A stretch of DNA of 64,000 bases from Amyelois transitella (Eukaryota > Arthropoda > Insecta > Lepidoptera > Pyralidae). The notes below the pieces were generated by a model, which did no database searches, was not told the DNA's origin, and saw nothing but the letters and a program-made list of their open reading frames with translations. Positions 25,301 to 36,900 of this stretch are shown one piece after another. Both the position numbers and the translations under genes were made by a program. The stretch covers positions 1,550,001 to 1,614,000 of the forward strand of contig NC_083513.1 in NCBI RefSeq assembly GCF_032362555.1, in the 5' to 3' direction. Each line of letters begins with the position of its first letter. Within the stretch, counting starts at the first letter, position 1.

Positions 25301-26123
25301 TTGTATCCACCATCTGTCCAGTGGGCAGACTGTTGCTCACGATCATGTTATTCTGTATGTTCTTATGAAGGAATGTTCTACTCGTAGGAACTACCACATG
25401 CATTGGCTTCACGCTTGGTGCTATATACTGAACACCACTTACGTTTGTCTTCACCAGTATGTTATTTGGTTTAGGCATAACCTTAACAATGTCTGGGCCC
25501 CTGCTCTGTACCGGAGGGAGCAAGGTAGTCTGCAATTTGACAGCAGGGCCTGCAGCTGGCATGTTGTGACTGAACACAGCAGAATTGCTATTGAGGGCAG
25601 TATACTCTGCACTCCTTGAATATTTGATCTCCCTGTCATCCTGTGGATCTTGCATGTAAATATATTGTTGTTCAAATTCAGGTATAGTGGGATAACTGTT
25701 TTGTACTCTATCAGTTTTCATGACAAATGGTGCTCCACTGAACTGATTAGCATGAGTTGATGTATTACTTTCAAAATTTATATCACCAATTCTTATATCT
25801 GGTGTGGCATTTCGAGATGAACTCAACACTGAATTTGATTTTGGAGGCCTACTAGGAGTTCTTCTCCAATATTTATCATGGTCGGAGTTGCGATGTGAAC
25901 TATTCCATCTATCCTCGGTGGTGGCTGGTGTCCTAGAGCGACTCCTATAGGAACGCTCTGAATGAACAGGTGTTGATGTTCTACTGCCATAACTGCTACC
26001 TTTGTTGGCCAAACTACACAATGCTTTAATAACCTGGTCTTTGGGATGCGTATCTAAATGAGACTCCAAGGTCATACCATTATGTAGAAAAAGGGTACAA
26101 ACTGGACACTGCTGTTGGTCCAT
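16396..26123 (-). CDS. C2H2 zinc-finger protein, 14 fingers, 8 coding exons (1445 aa)
   Basis: Probable nuclear DNA-binding regulator. Coding exons in transcript order: 26123-23289, 23099-22996, 22685-22480, 22082-21931, 21399-21260, 20157-20020, 19506-19251, 16902-16396. All junctions are GT-AG and the phases agree. Translation starts at the ATG at 26123; an in-frame TTG upstream is not a start and a stop lies just before it. Finger 1 is at residues 6-26 (CPVC..HLDTH). Residues 30-940 are a low-complexity Ser/Thr/Asn-rich region with an acidic patch. Thirteen further C2H2 fingers fill roughly residues 990-1430. Several are split by introns, including CPVCKQ joined to VYLRTNLRAHLQTH; one finger has C-x-C spacing. 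I do not recognise the orthologue. Exons 6 and 7 have boundary-spanning tandem duplications. It is divergent from EMC2. Confidence 0.9.
17085..17130 (-). repeat. LINE-C 3' tip
   Basis: Short antisense 3' end of LINE-C (ACATACATATAAATCACGCC) in the last intron of the zinc-finger gene. Confidence 0.5.
17148..17382 (+). repeat. SINE-A copy
   Basis: Sense copy, antisense to the host gene, from GTGTGTTTCCCGGCACC to a TGATTAAATGTAAG tail, inside intron 7 of the zinc-finger gene. Confidence 0.75.
18035..19320 (-). repeat. Twelve-copy tandem array of an exon 3' end plus splice donor
   Basis: The segment containing CTGCTTGCAGACGGGGCACG starts at 18054, 18173, 18292, 18411, 18530 (119-bp steps) and then 18633, 18736, 18839, 18942, 19045, 19148, 19251 (103-bp steps). 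The copy at 19251 is the real 3' end of zinc-finger exon 7; the other eleven lie in the following intron, each repeating the last ~65 coding bases and the GTCGGT donor. The seven 103-bp units are nearly identical. The four distal 119-bp units form a second sub-family, coding RGNVDN where the main exon codes RGSADN. No good acceptor precedes the units, so they are probably not separate exons. Overlapping short frames on both strands are artefacts of the array. Confidence 0.9.
20158..20650 (+). repeat. LINE-C 3' copy with a 107-bp triplication touching a splice acceptor
   Basis: Copies of CTGGTCATTGTGAACAAGG begin at 20158, 20265 and 20372, then continue into the standard LINE-C 3' tail (AGATCGCGGCAAGTGGAAAG, ending GCGTGATTTTATG). 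In the sense frame it reads like LINE RT C-terminal sequence (RFGHVERMNE.., QWEGL..). The first copy abuts the acceptor of zinc-finger exon 6 on the other strand (AG at 20159-20158). The repeated segment begins with about 9 bp that match the exon end, so the duplication spans the boundary. Confidence 0.75.
20708..21059. repeat. Nested long inverted repeat in a zinc-finger intron
   Basis: Arms of about 109 bp at 20708-20816 and 20951-21059 are almost perfect reverse complements (both carry GCGAAGCCGGGGCGGGTCGC or its complement). Inside lies a second palindrome, 20822-20876, around ACATACAT/ATGTATGT. A third short inverted repeat follows at about 21077-21152. Together it is a probable foldback element or inverted duplication. 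Confidence 0.8.
21495..21728 (-). repeat. tRNA-derived SINE
   Basis: Antisense to the window and sense to the host gene. The 5' part is a tRNA-like head with an A-box-like TGGCGCAGCGGTAG and a B box GGTTCGAATTCC. A tail follows ending near GTGTAATTTGTCCCGTATAT. The sequence after the head is the same as in the copies at 46759, 53179 and 60200, so it is a pol III retroposon and not a tRNA gene. Confidence 0.85.
21800..21893. mobile_element. 94-bp MITE, TACAGGGTGAC ends
   Basis: TACAGGGTGAC at 21800-21810 pairs with its exact complement at 21883-21893. TTA flanks both sides (21797-21799, 21894-21896), so a 3-bp target duplication is likely, as in PIF/Harbinger-type elements. It lies in an intron of the zinc-finger gene. 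Confidence 0.65.
22268..22385 (-). repeat. SINE-A copy, 3'-deleted
   Basis: Contains only the 5' half of SINE-A, from GGTGCCG back to CGCCTAAAAG. It joins at 22203-22262 a fragment of the RTE-like repeat (TATATTATAAAGCTGAAGAG). Confidence 0.7.
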
Positions 26124-27377
26124 GTTGAATGTGGACAATGACGTTTTGTCTCAGAACCAGTCGCGGATTAAAAATCAATTAATTCTGTCACAGCGCACTC
26201 CCAACCAGCCGCCACATCTCACAATGTTCGTGACGCGCACGGCTACAATATGCACACAAGGATCCTGTACTATCCACAACAACACATATCTTCGTCGTAA
26301 GTCGTCACCTTATCGATCTGTCAGAGAAAAAAAAACAATATATTAATACAAACAACAATTCCAAATAACTGTTAATTCAATAAACGATACGCACGTAAGA
26401 CAAAAGAAAACAAAAGGTAACAATAAAGGCCATTGAGTTATAAAAAACTTAAGCTTTTAGGAACATTGTATTCATACAGAACAAACGATGATTAACAAAG
26501 GATTCATCCACATGAGGCTTACCTTATTGAAACAATTATCATGAAATATCCATGGCATTCTTAACTTTCCTCAAAGATTAGTTGGCTAAGGTACATAGGC
26601 TTATTCTAAAAATATTTCTAAATAGTCAGACATATTGCAGACATTTCGTTCAGCAGTCAGCTCAGCACATATTACGATCCATTTGACGCAACTACTAACA
26701 AAATGTCACTTGCCTCGCGGCATAGAAATTCTTTTGAAATTAACTCGTTCATTTACAAAATGATGCGTATAACGGAAAATTAAAATTGACTGCTTATTAC
26801 ATAGTGCTGTGCAGAGTGCTGATTAGATTAATACCAAACCAGTATATTTATCACTTTCTTTTTGTTCTATAAAATAAGGGGATAAGTATAATTTCGTCAA
26901 TTCATACTGGTGTCCACTTGTCAGATGCCATTTTGGTTACCTTTACCTATCTTTAGTGTTTAGTTCTCTTTACGCAACCGATTTGAAAAACAATATTTTA
27001 GAAGTTTATAGTTTACGGCTATGCTCATCATAAATTGTTCGATTAATACGTTGTCCTGATTGTTTACAATAAGTGACCAAATTAAATTTTCTCATCGAAA
27101 ATATTTTTGACAGAGCGTAAAAATTTTTTCCTCACGCTCTTTCTATACATTAGTTACTGTAGTTTCTTTGGTGGTTTGGCTGGCATAGTATATTTAGTTT
27201 GTGTGGCTGGCATTGGCTTTATTTAGTTAGTTTAGTGTCAATGTCAAGATTGTCAAGTCAAGCAGTGGGAGTGAATTTGTGATATATACATTTAGTCTAG
27301 TAAATTAAGCAATTTTTTAGTTACTTATTCATTGAGTTTAAATTATAATAAATATCTTCTTTATTTTGTACAATAAA
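26124..27377. promoter_or_regulatory. Divergent intergenic region, zinc-finger gene / EMC2
   Basis: The two start codons face away from each other across 1.25 kb with no recognisable repeat or gene. It must contain both 5' UTRs and promoters, and possibly 5' UTR introns of the zinc-finger gene. A TATCGAT motif lies near 26310. No TATA box stands out. Confidence 0.5.
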
Positions 27378-30300
27378 ATGTCGGAAAACTATGCAGACAT
27401 GGATTTCAATGGTAAGCGTTTTTACTCAGTAATTTTGCAGTACTGTACCTATCAATTTATTTTAATCTTGATACTATGCTTTATGCATAGAAAGTATTTT
27501 TAATCAGTTAAAGCGAAACGTTAGTCAGTTTTGTTTGTTAATGTCCTTATTATTTACTTGCTGATGCCCGCAACTATGTTCGCGTGGCTGAACAATTTTT
27601 GTTAAAGTAGTTACTGCTTCATCAAGTGTCCATGAATCTGGACCATTTATCAGAAAATTTTATTACACAAAAGCACTTTTGTTAAGAGTTACTATAATTC
27701 CTAGCTAGGTTTAACTTGAATTGCTTGTTTTGTATTTGGTTTTCTGGTTTTATACTTCCCTAATTAACATAGGTATTATGTATATTAATATGTAATACTC
27801 ATCATTCTCCTTGTATTCTTTTTTCATTACAGAGATTCGTGCATTGCTTCGCAAGTGGCGGGAAGGCAATGAGAGAAAGAGTGAAGAGATATTAGCAATA
27901 GATAAACAATTGGCCCAAGATAAATTTAAATTATTACCAGTCAATGAACGTAAGAATAAGCTCATTAGATTTCAACAAAATATTTATTATTCAATTTGAA
28001 ATATTATCAAATTATTGAATGAAAACACAGATTGTTGGTTACATATTGACATAATTAATCATAAACACACCACTTGGACCACTTCATCACTTTCCCATGG
28101 ATGTTGTAAAAGGCGACTAAGGGATAGGCTTACAAACTTGGGATTCTTTCTTCAGGCAATGGACTAGCAACCTGACCCTATTTAAATTTCAATTCTATCA
28201 TTGAGCCAAACAGCTGAACACCTTTCAGTCTTTTAAAGACTGATGCTTCTGTCTTCCCCGCAAAAGATATAAACATGATTGTTTGCTCTGTTATGCATAT
28301 AGATTTATTTAATTTTACAGAATACATAGTGCTGGAGCAAACATTCTATGCAGCGTTGGACTGCCACGCCTATGCTGATGCAGGATATATTTTAGCCATC
28401 CTGATGCAAGACTTTGCACCTGATAGTTTTCGTGTGTGCAAACACCATATTGCATTGTTGGAAGCTGAGGAAAAGTAAGTTTCTATATACATACATATAA
28501 TCACGTCTATATCCCTAGCGGGGTAGACAGAGCCTACAGAGTACTACCTACCTCTTGTAAATACTGAATGACCACGTTCAGCTATTTGGCTTAATGACAG
28601 AATTGAGATTCAAACAGTGACAGGTTGCTAGCCCACCGCCTAAAAAAGAATCCTAAGTTTGTAAGCCTATCCCTTAGTCTCCTTTTACGACATCCATGGG
28701 AAAGAGATGGAGTGGTCCTATTCTTTTTTGTATTGGTGCCGGGAACCACATGACAAGTAAGTTTCTTTTTACATCTAAGTAAAATGTCTGTAAGGGCATG
28801 GAAACCCAATCTTTAAAGAAGGATGTTCGAAATGTGAATGCTGGGAATCCCACGAACAGCTCTCCCCACAGATGCTACTATCTTGAAAGAAACATCCAAT
28901 CTCATGTTTCCACGACATGAAAAAATATTTATTTGGAAAGGAGAATAAATACAATTAAATTACAGAGGATAACAATGACATCTGCATAAGTTATTTAAGT
29001 GTCCATCTCCAGAAAAACATTTCTGGTGGTGGGCGTTGACATGTGCGCCTCCAAGACTCCTTGTTATCTTTGGCCACATAACTCGTTGCAACCCTGATAA
29101 TAATTTTAAGCTTATTGTGTTGGGTCATGCCCCTTAGGTCAGATGAAGAGGTCATGAACAAACACCAATAAGATGGACGCCCATGATCAGGCAGAACTGT
29201 CACGGGCCCCAACCTCCAGAAGGCTATAGAGTAGGTGCAAGACGGACTGCCTGGAGTGCCTTCATTAATAGTTTATGGTGTTCACAAATTTGTCATGAGA
29301 ATTGAGAAACGTAGAAGAAGAAGGAAACGTCTTTATCTCTAACAGTATAGACAATAGTCGCAATGAAGGCTGCAAACATCTAATTTAGATATATCACGTA
29401 AAATAAGAAGAGTATGTGGCCTTTCAGTCTTCAAGACTGTTGGCTCTCTACCTTGCAAGGTATACATATAGATAGTATACATATATGTAAATACTAGAGG
29501 CCGCCCGCGACTTCGTCCGCATGGAAACCCTATCAATCCCGCGGGAACTCTGGGATAAAAAGTAGCCTATGTGTTATTCTGGGTCTTCAGCTACCTACAT
29601 ACCAAATTTCATGGTAATCGGTTCAGTAGTTTTTGCGTGAAAGAGTAACAAACATCCATACAAACTTTCGCCTTTATAATAGTAGTAGGATATATACATA
29701 TATATTTAATCCCCAGATATGACACAGCATTGAAACACCTGAACAGCATGATTGAAATGGATGAAACAAATGCTGCTATCCGTAAGAGGCGGGTCACCAT
29801 CTTCAAAGCGCAAGGGTTGATTGTAGAAGCTATCAAAGAATTGGTGGATTATTTAAAAAAGTAAGTATATGTATATGTATGTTTAGGTAATACATCGCAG
29901 GCAAGGGTTATGAGAGGTAATTTAAAAATTTATAGAATAACAACAAACTTTACTTTGGACTACTAGCTGTGCCCGCGAGTCCGTCCGCGTGGAATAGTTA
30001 TTTTAGGCATCATTCCTGAAGGGTAAATAATTTTTAATAATTGTAGCGTGATTTTATATAGCCTAAAGCCTTCCTCGATAAATGGTCTATTCAACACAAA
30101 AATAATTTTTCAATTCGAACCAGTAGTTCCTCAGATTTGGGCGTTCAAACAAACTCTTCAGCTATATAATATTAGTATAGATTATTGCAATTTTTAAAAG
30201 AGCGTGGAGAGCGCCAGCTATTGACACGGGATCCGGTGAGTGGCCGCTTGAGGATAGCGATCTACTTAACTTGGTGAGTGAAGATCAAAGATCCGAAGCG

Positions 30301-32510
30301 CGCGCGCGGTTGTATAGGGGGACGCACGGGAGACCATAGTGGCACGAAGTGACAAAAGCTGTGACGAATCTACATAAAATAACACTGTAACCAACTTACA
30401 TGTCTTGAAAGATATTGACAAAAATCGATATGGGGGATCTACATTACATACATACATACCTATATGTAGGTATGTTTATATACCTACGTAGACAGTGCCG
30501 ACAGTCTTGAGAGACTGATAAGCCATATTCAGCTGTTTGGCTTGATGATAGAATTGAGATTCAAATAGTGACAGGTTGCTAGTCCATCACGTAAAAGAAG
30601 AATCCCAAGTAAATAAGCCTGTCCCTTAGTCGCCTTATATCTATATATATAACAAAAGAAATCAAAACATTTTGTTTTTTAATAGAATTAGAATAGATTT
30701 ATTTTCAAAATTGGATACAAGGTATCACTTATTGATGTCACATCACTTAAATCTAATTGTATCTACTACCGCTTCGGAGCAGCGGCAAAACAAACTACAC
30801 TGCAGATGCTAAAATTTCTGTTTGTCTGTCTGTATGTTTGTACAGATTGTACTCTCATCACGCGTATAACCTTTGCTCCCATTTGAGTGTGGTTTTCTCA
30901 GATATCTCCATTGTAAAATAATTTCTTTGTAAAAAAAAATATATATATTTTTCAGATTCATGTCAGACTCGGAAGCCTGGCAAGAGCTGTGCGAGCTGTA
31001 CCTGGAGGTGCAGGAGTACTCCCGCGCAGCCTTCTGCGCGGAGGAGCTCCTCCTGCATCAGCCCCACAACCATCTGATGCACCAGCGGCTCGCAGACATC
31101 CGGTACACCATGGTATGAAACAGACATACATACAGACATATAATCATGTCTATATCAATTGCAGGGTAGACAGAGCCAACAGTCTTGAAAATACCGGTTG
31201 GCCACGTTCAGCTGTTTGGCTTAATGAAAGAATTGAAATTCAAATAGTGATAGGTTGCTAGCCCATCGCCTAAAAGAAGAATCCCAAGTTTATAAGCCTG
31301 TACCTTAGTCGCCTTTTACGACATCCATGGGAACGAGTGGCCCTTTTCTTTTCTTTTATTGGTGCCGGGAGCCACACGGCTCTGTATGAAATAGGTTTAT
31401 TTTTTAAACAGGATACAAGGTGTTGCTTATTGACGTCAACATAACGTAAGTCCTTTATATTTACTACCGTTTCCGAAGCGCATGTGTAGAAGTGGGTGGG
31501 GTGTTTCACATTATGTTAAGCTCGGGCAACACATGTTTATCATTAATATCATTAATATAATTCTCCGTGTTGTTAATTTTTAATAAGCGGTTTTCTGAGA
31601 AAACCTCATTCGAATTGGAGCAATTGTTTTCGTGTGATGAGAGTACAAACATATAGGCAGACAGGCTTTATACACACTATATCGATATGTAAGTCTCACA
31701 AATATAAATAAATTGCAGGGTGGCGTGGAAAATATGGAGCTAGCCAAGGCGTACTACTGTCAAGCTTTGAAACTAAACCCAGACAACATGCGGGCACTGT
31801 TGGGGCTATTTTTGGTATGTTATTCTTACATTGATTAAATTAAGGACGTCCTGGTAAAGGGTCAGGTCAAAAGTACCTACTCGAAACCGTCGAGCTTGTA
31901 TGAAGAGAGTTATGATGAAGCGAAGGAAGTATGCAGAAATGGTGGCAAGTGGAAAGATGTCTCTGCCTACCCCTCCGGGAAAGAGGCGTGATTTTATGTA
32001 TGTATGTTTTTATTCTTACAGTATGTAGCGGCCGTCCAGCCTCCATGGACAGACAGACAGACACTTTGACTTGACATTTTAGATTAACAAAGCTGACTGA
32101 GAGACTGATGCAAAAAAGGAAATTTGACTAAGACGACAATAACACACGACGCCTTGTTGTAAAAAAAAAGTGGTTTTATTCAGACACGACCTATCAGACC
32201 CGTTCACAGTACTACCATGTTTTATAGGTTAAAAAACCATGTTTCAGTAAACCGTAAACGCGGAATAATTTAATCATTGGGAAGCAATCAAAAGTAATAT
32301 ACGTAAATTCGGACTAAGGGAAAATTCTAACGGGACCTTCTTTCGCAGGTGACAAACAACCTCCTCAACCACTACAAGTCGTCAGGCAACAGCTCCAAAC
32401 GCAAAGAGGTATGGCGTCTCTGCCAGTGGGCTCAGTCGCGGGCTACGCGCAAACAGACTCCCCACACGCCGCTCGCCAACATGATGCTGGCGTTAGCTAT
32501 CACTGACTAA
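27378..32510 (+). CDS. EMC2: ER membrane protein complex subunit 2 (EMC2), 7 exons, 287 aa
   Basis: EMC2 is the cytosolic TPR-repeat scaffold of the ER membrane protein complex, which inserts tail-anchored and multipass membrane proteins. Exons: 27378-27411, 27833-27949, 28321-28474, 29717-29860, 30956-31112, 31719-31814, 32349-32510, all GT-AG with consistent phase; stop TAA at 32508-32510. The 287-residue product is close to the family length (about 297 in human, from memory). TPR-like helices include [17 protein letters not shown]-type and [20 protein letters not shown] segments. The ending [18 protein letters not shown] is typical of the family as I recall it. SINE-A copies sit in introns 2, 3, 4 and 5; two of them duplicated the splice donors. 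A possible poly(A) signal AATAAA lies at 32933-32938. Convergent with TRMT11. Confidence 0.93.
28072..28285 (+). repeat. SINE-A copy
   Basis: Sense copy missing the first ~60 bp, in EMC2 intron 2; it ends GATATAAACATGATTGTTT just before exon 3. Confidence 0.75.
28485..28754 (-). repeat. SINE-A, full length, with 12-bp target duplication over a splice donor
   Basis: The insertion is bounded by AAGTAAGTTTCT at 28473-28484 and again at 28755-28766. That target includes the EMC2 exon 3 donor (exon ends 28474), so the gene now has a second copy of the donor hexamer beyond the SINE. Confidence 0.9.
28890..29245 (-). repeat. Probable LINE 3' fragment
   Basis: The minus strand keeps an open frame ending in residues like [20 protein letters not shown] and then a 3' tail with TTTAATTGTATTTATTCTCC. 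The layout resembles the C-terminus and 3' UTR of a non-LTR element. The clade was not identified. Confidence 0.35.
29490..29698 (-). repeat. RTE-like retroposon 3' fragment
   Basis: From GGCCGCCCGCGACTTCGTCC to CGCCTTTATAATAGTAGTAG, in EMC2 intron 3. A second, related copy lies at 62975-63185 in opposite orientation. The strand is uncertain. Confidence 0.5.
29965..30183 (+). repeat. RTE-like retroposon 3' fragment
   Basis: From TGTGCCCGCGAGTCCGTCC to TATATAATATTAGTATAGAT, in EMC2 intron 4. Confidence 0.5.
30444..30637 (-). repeat. SINE-A copy, 5'-truncated
   Basis: Antisense copy with a (TACA)n tail at its left end, truncated at TTAGTCGCCTTA on the right. EMC2 intron 4. Confidence 0.7.
30684..30812 (-). 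repeat. Retroposon 3'-end repeat (TAGATTTATTTTCAAAATTGG family)
   Basis: The same segment recurs near 31390-31500, 52647-52750 and 54838-54970. It ends in GCGGCAAAACAAACTACACTGCAG. On the minus strand it would end with an AATAAA-type signal, like a LINE 3' UTR. The class is not determined. Confidence 0.5.
31121..31383 (-). repeat. SINE-A, full length, target duplication copies a splice donor
   Basis: Bounded by GTATGAAA at 31113-31120 and 31384-31391. The left copy is the first eight bases of EMC2 intron 5 (exon ends 31112), so the insertion happened within the donor and preserved it by duplication. Confidence 0.88.
31834..32010 (+). repeat. LINE-C 3' copy
   Basis: From TTAAATTAAGGACGTCCTGG to CGTGATTTTATGTATGTATG, in EMC2 intron 6. 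The translated tail would read [11 protein letters not shown].. and is frame-damaged. Confidence 0.75.
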
Positions 32511-33204
32511 ATGTTACAGTGATAATGATGATAATAACATTTTTATTTAACATTTTGGTAACCATAGAAATATGTATATATATAGGTGGAAATGTTATTA
32601 GGGCGTGAACAGCGTGCCTAAATTAAGACTCAAGAGTCTTAACTGGAAACAGTATATACCTAAGTATCTAATTTAAACCAGAGACTGCATAAGCGTGAGA
32701 TTTGTAACGAGGGATTTTTCATTTTTTAAAAACTTAATTTCAACGCCCCCTCCACGTCAGAGCAGTTAGAACCACACCTAATTCTAAACATGACCCGGCA
32801 CATAAGTTGAACCAAAAAATGCCTAATGACACTAGCGTTAGCTATTATTCAATGTTATTTGTTTCAAACAATTTTTGTGACTTTGTCTCATCATTCCGTT
32901 CTGTGGTTGCAACACAGCCTGCAATTTTATGTAATAAAATTAATTTAAGTTATATTAGTGATATGTATAAGGACAAAGAACGCCTTTATTAGAAGAATTA
33001 TTCTTTCAATATAATATCCCTTTGTTTGTTACATATTGTATGATTTTATTTAAATTTAAAGATGGAAATGGATATCAACTATTATTTGATTAAACATAAT
33101 ATGTTAAGTTTATTATTTAATTTTACCAAATAAGAGGTTTGTTTGTTAATACTAACAAGAGTGGGCTTATACTACACTACTATTTACGGTTTCATATAAC
33201 AATA

Positions 33205-33376
33205 CACACATAAATATCATCACGTCTATATCCCTTGCGGGGTAGACAGAGTCTACAGTCTTGAAAAGACTGATAGGCCACGTTCCGCTGTTTAGCTTGA
33301 TGATAGAATTGAGATTCAAATAGTGATAGGTTGCTAGCCCATCGCCTTAAAGAAGAATCCTAAGTTTATAAGCCTG
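33205..33376 (-). repeat. SINE-A copy, 5'-truncated
   Basis: Antisense copy between EMC2 and TRMT11; its right end passes directly into a fragment of the GATGATTCGGCTCG repeat (to ~33425). Confidence 0.7.
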
Positions 33377-33617
33377 TAGCGGGCGCGATGATTCGGCTCG
33401 ACCGCCACCAAAGAGAAGATAATTATACATCTTTGACATAAAGGACTTGACATTAAAAAAAAATGTTTACTAACCTATTCGGCCGGTTTTCAACATGTTT
33501 TGTCCTAGCGATGTATCTAGATAAAAAATTCTTCGTCATAGTTACAGTCAATAGACGAACATATCGATAAAGACTTATTTAGATTTTCAAACACATGTTT
33601 GTTTATTATTAAGGGTG

Positions 33618-33862
33618 GAAGGTAATGGGAAAGGTCGGAGTGAGAAGGCCTAGACGAATGTATCTTGATCATATTAAGGACGTCCTGGCAAAGGGACAGG
33701 TCAAGAGTACCGGAAACCGCTGAGCTTGCATGAAGAGAGTTATAAATTGTGGATGAAGCGAAAGAAGTATACAAGAGATCGTGGCAAGAGGAAAGATGTA
33801 GTCTCTGCTTACCCCTCCGGGAAAAAGCCGTGGTTTTACGTATGTATGTATGTAGTTAGTTA
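33618..33862 (+). repeat. LINE-C 3' copy
   Basis: From GGAAAGGTCGGAGTGAGAAG through ATGTATCTTGATCATATTAAGG to a TTTTACGTATGTATGTATG tail. Intergenic between EMC2 and TRMT11. Confidence 0.75.
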
Positions 33863-33961
33863 ATATATAAGTAAGCTGTACGTCGCCTTTCAGCCTTTTC
33901 AAGACTATTCGATGTCTACCCTGCCAGTATGTACGTCAATTATTAAAACACCATATCATTA

Positions 33962-36900
33962 TCAGTCAAGTTTATTAACATGAAGATGCCGCGTCTGAGG
34001 TCTCCAGGGCGCGTTGGCAGCAAGCTCTTCAGCTTTACGCTCTCTCCTCTCACGGCGGGACTGCTCGCCCATTGCGAAGTATTTCTCTCTGAAAATACAA
34101 ATAAATATATACAGAACAGGTTGAGTTAGCATTGAAAGTAAATTCGAAACATGTGTTACGAGATACTAACTCAACGATACTCTATCTTATAATAAATACT
34201 TATCAACATCCAATACCCAGGCTAATTAGAAAAACTCTTCTGTTACTGAGCGAGTGACAGACAACGCACAGCTCAAACGGCTGGGTCTTGGAAAGTAATA
34301 AATAATAAATGTTTATTGTCTCACCATAATCACAAAAAAGTTTACAAATAAAAGTTACAAAAATAACTTAATTGGTAGGTATTACGAAAAAGGATTATGG
34401 TGGGTTGATACCTAAACTAGGAAGTATCCTGTATCTTAGGATATCAACCCTCCACCCCATTAAATGTATAAATAAAAAAGAAACAGACTTACATAATTTT
34501 GCAAACAATGTGATTAAAAATTGTGGTTAGAAATTGTAGTAATCACATTTTGTCAACTTTTTTCATTAATATATAATAATATTTTTCATTAATATAATAA
34601 AATATAATGTGATTAAAAATTTTAAACTACCCTAACACCAGATTTATAAGGCGCAGGCACCTCGTAAACAAGTGAGTTATACTCGTACGCTGCGCTGTAC
34701 ATGCCTACACTTGCTAATACAAAAGAATGGCGATAAGGACGTAGTTCGACAACTACAACTGTGGACTAAGGCAATTTTTTACTTTTTTAATTTTATTATA
34801 ATTATGACACACGTCTAAGAATGTTTTCAGTATCGGTATAAGACAATTTATTTAGCGCACTCTTCATCTTAGATATTAGTGTAGATTTATTCATTTTATA
34901 AATTTTACAATTTTTATGTAAGTTGTTGAAATATCTATATAGAAATGGTCCCGTGTAGCAAGTCTGTCGACGAGCAAGAGTTGTGAACAATCTAGGCAAA
35001 GAAGTGAATAGTCGTCTTTTACTAGTAGGTACCAGCGACGGGTCAATTGTTTTATGGTGACGGAGTATAGAGTTAGCAATAAACAGTTGTCTGACTGTAA
35101 GAAACCCAGTCTCTTTGTATAACTTGAGGGTTGGGTGTTTTCTGGGTTTGCTAAACATAACCTTGATTACTGCCCTTTGTGCTCTTTCTAACTCAATGAG
35201 ATGGGATGTGGCAGCTCCTCCCCACACCGGGATACAATAAGTCAAAATCGATTGACAGAGAGCATAATAAATCCTAGTGATGAGGGTTTGGTCTGCAGAG
35301 TCTCTCAAGTTTCTGAATATGTGGAGCAGTTTTCGGACTCTCTTACCAAGATTTGATATGTGTGGGGCCCAATTAAGATTTCGATCCATAATAACGCCTA
35401 GATATTTGTGTGTGTTGGTTTCCTCTAAAACGGGACAACTACATGAGGATGGTAGGAGGTTATATGACAGGCAACCTCTAGAGTGGCACTTTAAATCAAA
35501 ATGGTCGGGTGGCTTTGTGGCACTACAAGTTCTAAAGCAAATGTATTTTGTTTTAGTCACATTGATTGTTAGAAGGTTGTTGTCTAACCAGTCAACTACC
35601 TTCTGGAGGCCCTCTTCAGCATACTTTTTGACTTGGTCCCACGTCTTACCCCAGAAAATAAGAGAAGTGTCGTCGGCAAAAACGATCAAACTACCATTAT
35701 CCATTTGCAATTTGCATAAGCTGTTAATATAAATCAGAAAAAGTGTTGGACCCAGTGTGCTGCCTTGGGGAATTCCGTATGTGACCGTTGAACTAGAGCT
35801 ATACATGTTGGAGACTTTAACAATTTGGCTACGATTGGTCAGATAGTTTTTAAACCAGCTGAGTGCTGAACCCCTGATCCCAACATTCTCCAGCTTTGAT
35901 AGTAGCAGTGGAATGGATACAGTGTCGAAGGCCTTCTTAAGATCCAGGAAAGTTACGAGACACCTATCACCTTTGTCAAGGGATTTAGCAACTATTTCAG
36001 TCAGACTAGTAACAGCATCCTCTGTATTTTTACCACTTCGAAAACCGAATTGATTATTTGCTAATAGTCCTTTGCTATCCAAAAAATTTGTTAAACGGAT
36101 GCAAACTATCTTCTCTAGAATTTTACTGATTATGCTCAGTAAAGAGATAGGCCGATAGTTCGACACTGAATCCACTCCACCACCCTTATAAACTGGGACT
36201 ACGACGGCCTTTTTGAATATGGTAGGGAATATTCCTTCGGCCATACTGAGGTTGCACAAGTGAGCTATCATACTGCACAAAATAGCACGTGAGTTTGTTA
36301 TAACAATAGCAGGTATTGAATCGATGCCCGGCGCACTATTCTTTTTGAGCTTACTTATTATTTTGTAAACTTCAGCAAAATCTGTAGGAAACATAAACAT
36401 TGTTGGTCCGGACTCAGGAGATGAGCATTTAGTCGCGAGCTGAACCTCCGTTGTTTTCAGTTTGCTCAAGATATCAGACGCGAGTTCCCCCCCAATCGAT
36501 GAGAAGAAGTTGTTAGCGAGGTCAAGGGATGCTTTTGGTGAGGGCATCAAGTCCAATAAAGAATCAGCCTGAGAACGGTTGCATTTAATGTTACACATGT
36601 CCTTAACGACTTCCCAGGTACCTTTGTTATTCTTAAAATTCTCATTAAATTTATTTTTATAGTAATTAGTTTTCAAAGCTTTGGCAGTTTGATTACAGAC
36701 ATTACGATATTTGATGTACTGGGATTTTAGATCACTATTATTGGGACTTTTTTTTAACAATAGATGCATCCTATTTCTTGTCCGAAAACATTTTATTATA
36801 CCTGGCGTAATCCAAGGCTTGAGTGGTCTATTTCTTTTTTTGAATGTCAGTGAAGTTGTGTGCTTAGCTATAAGTTCTTGCAAGGTTTGAATAAGCGTAT

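Noticed and set aside
23325-25619. Plus-strand frames of 114-184 residues over the large zinc-finger exon
   Set aside because: Antisense shadows of a long GC-moderate coding exon; no family motifs or splice context.
26124-26138. Five-residue N-terminal extension of the zinc-finger protein
   Set aside because: It would start at TTG; the first in-frame ATG is at 26123 and an in-frame stop lies just upstream.
35277-35732. 151-residue plus-strand frame
   Set aside because: Antisense of the LINE reverse transcriptase ORF.
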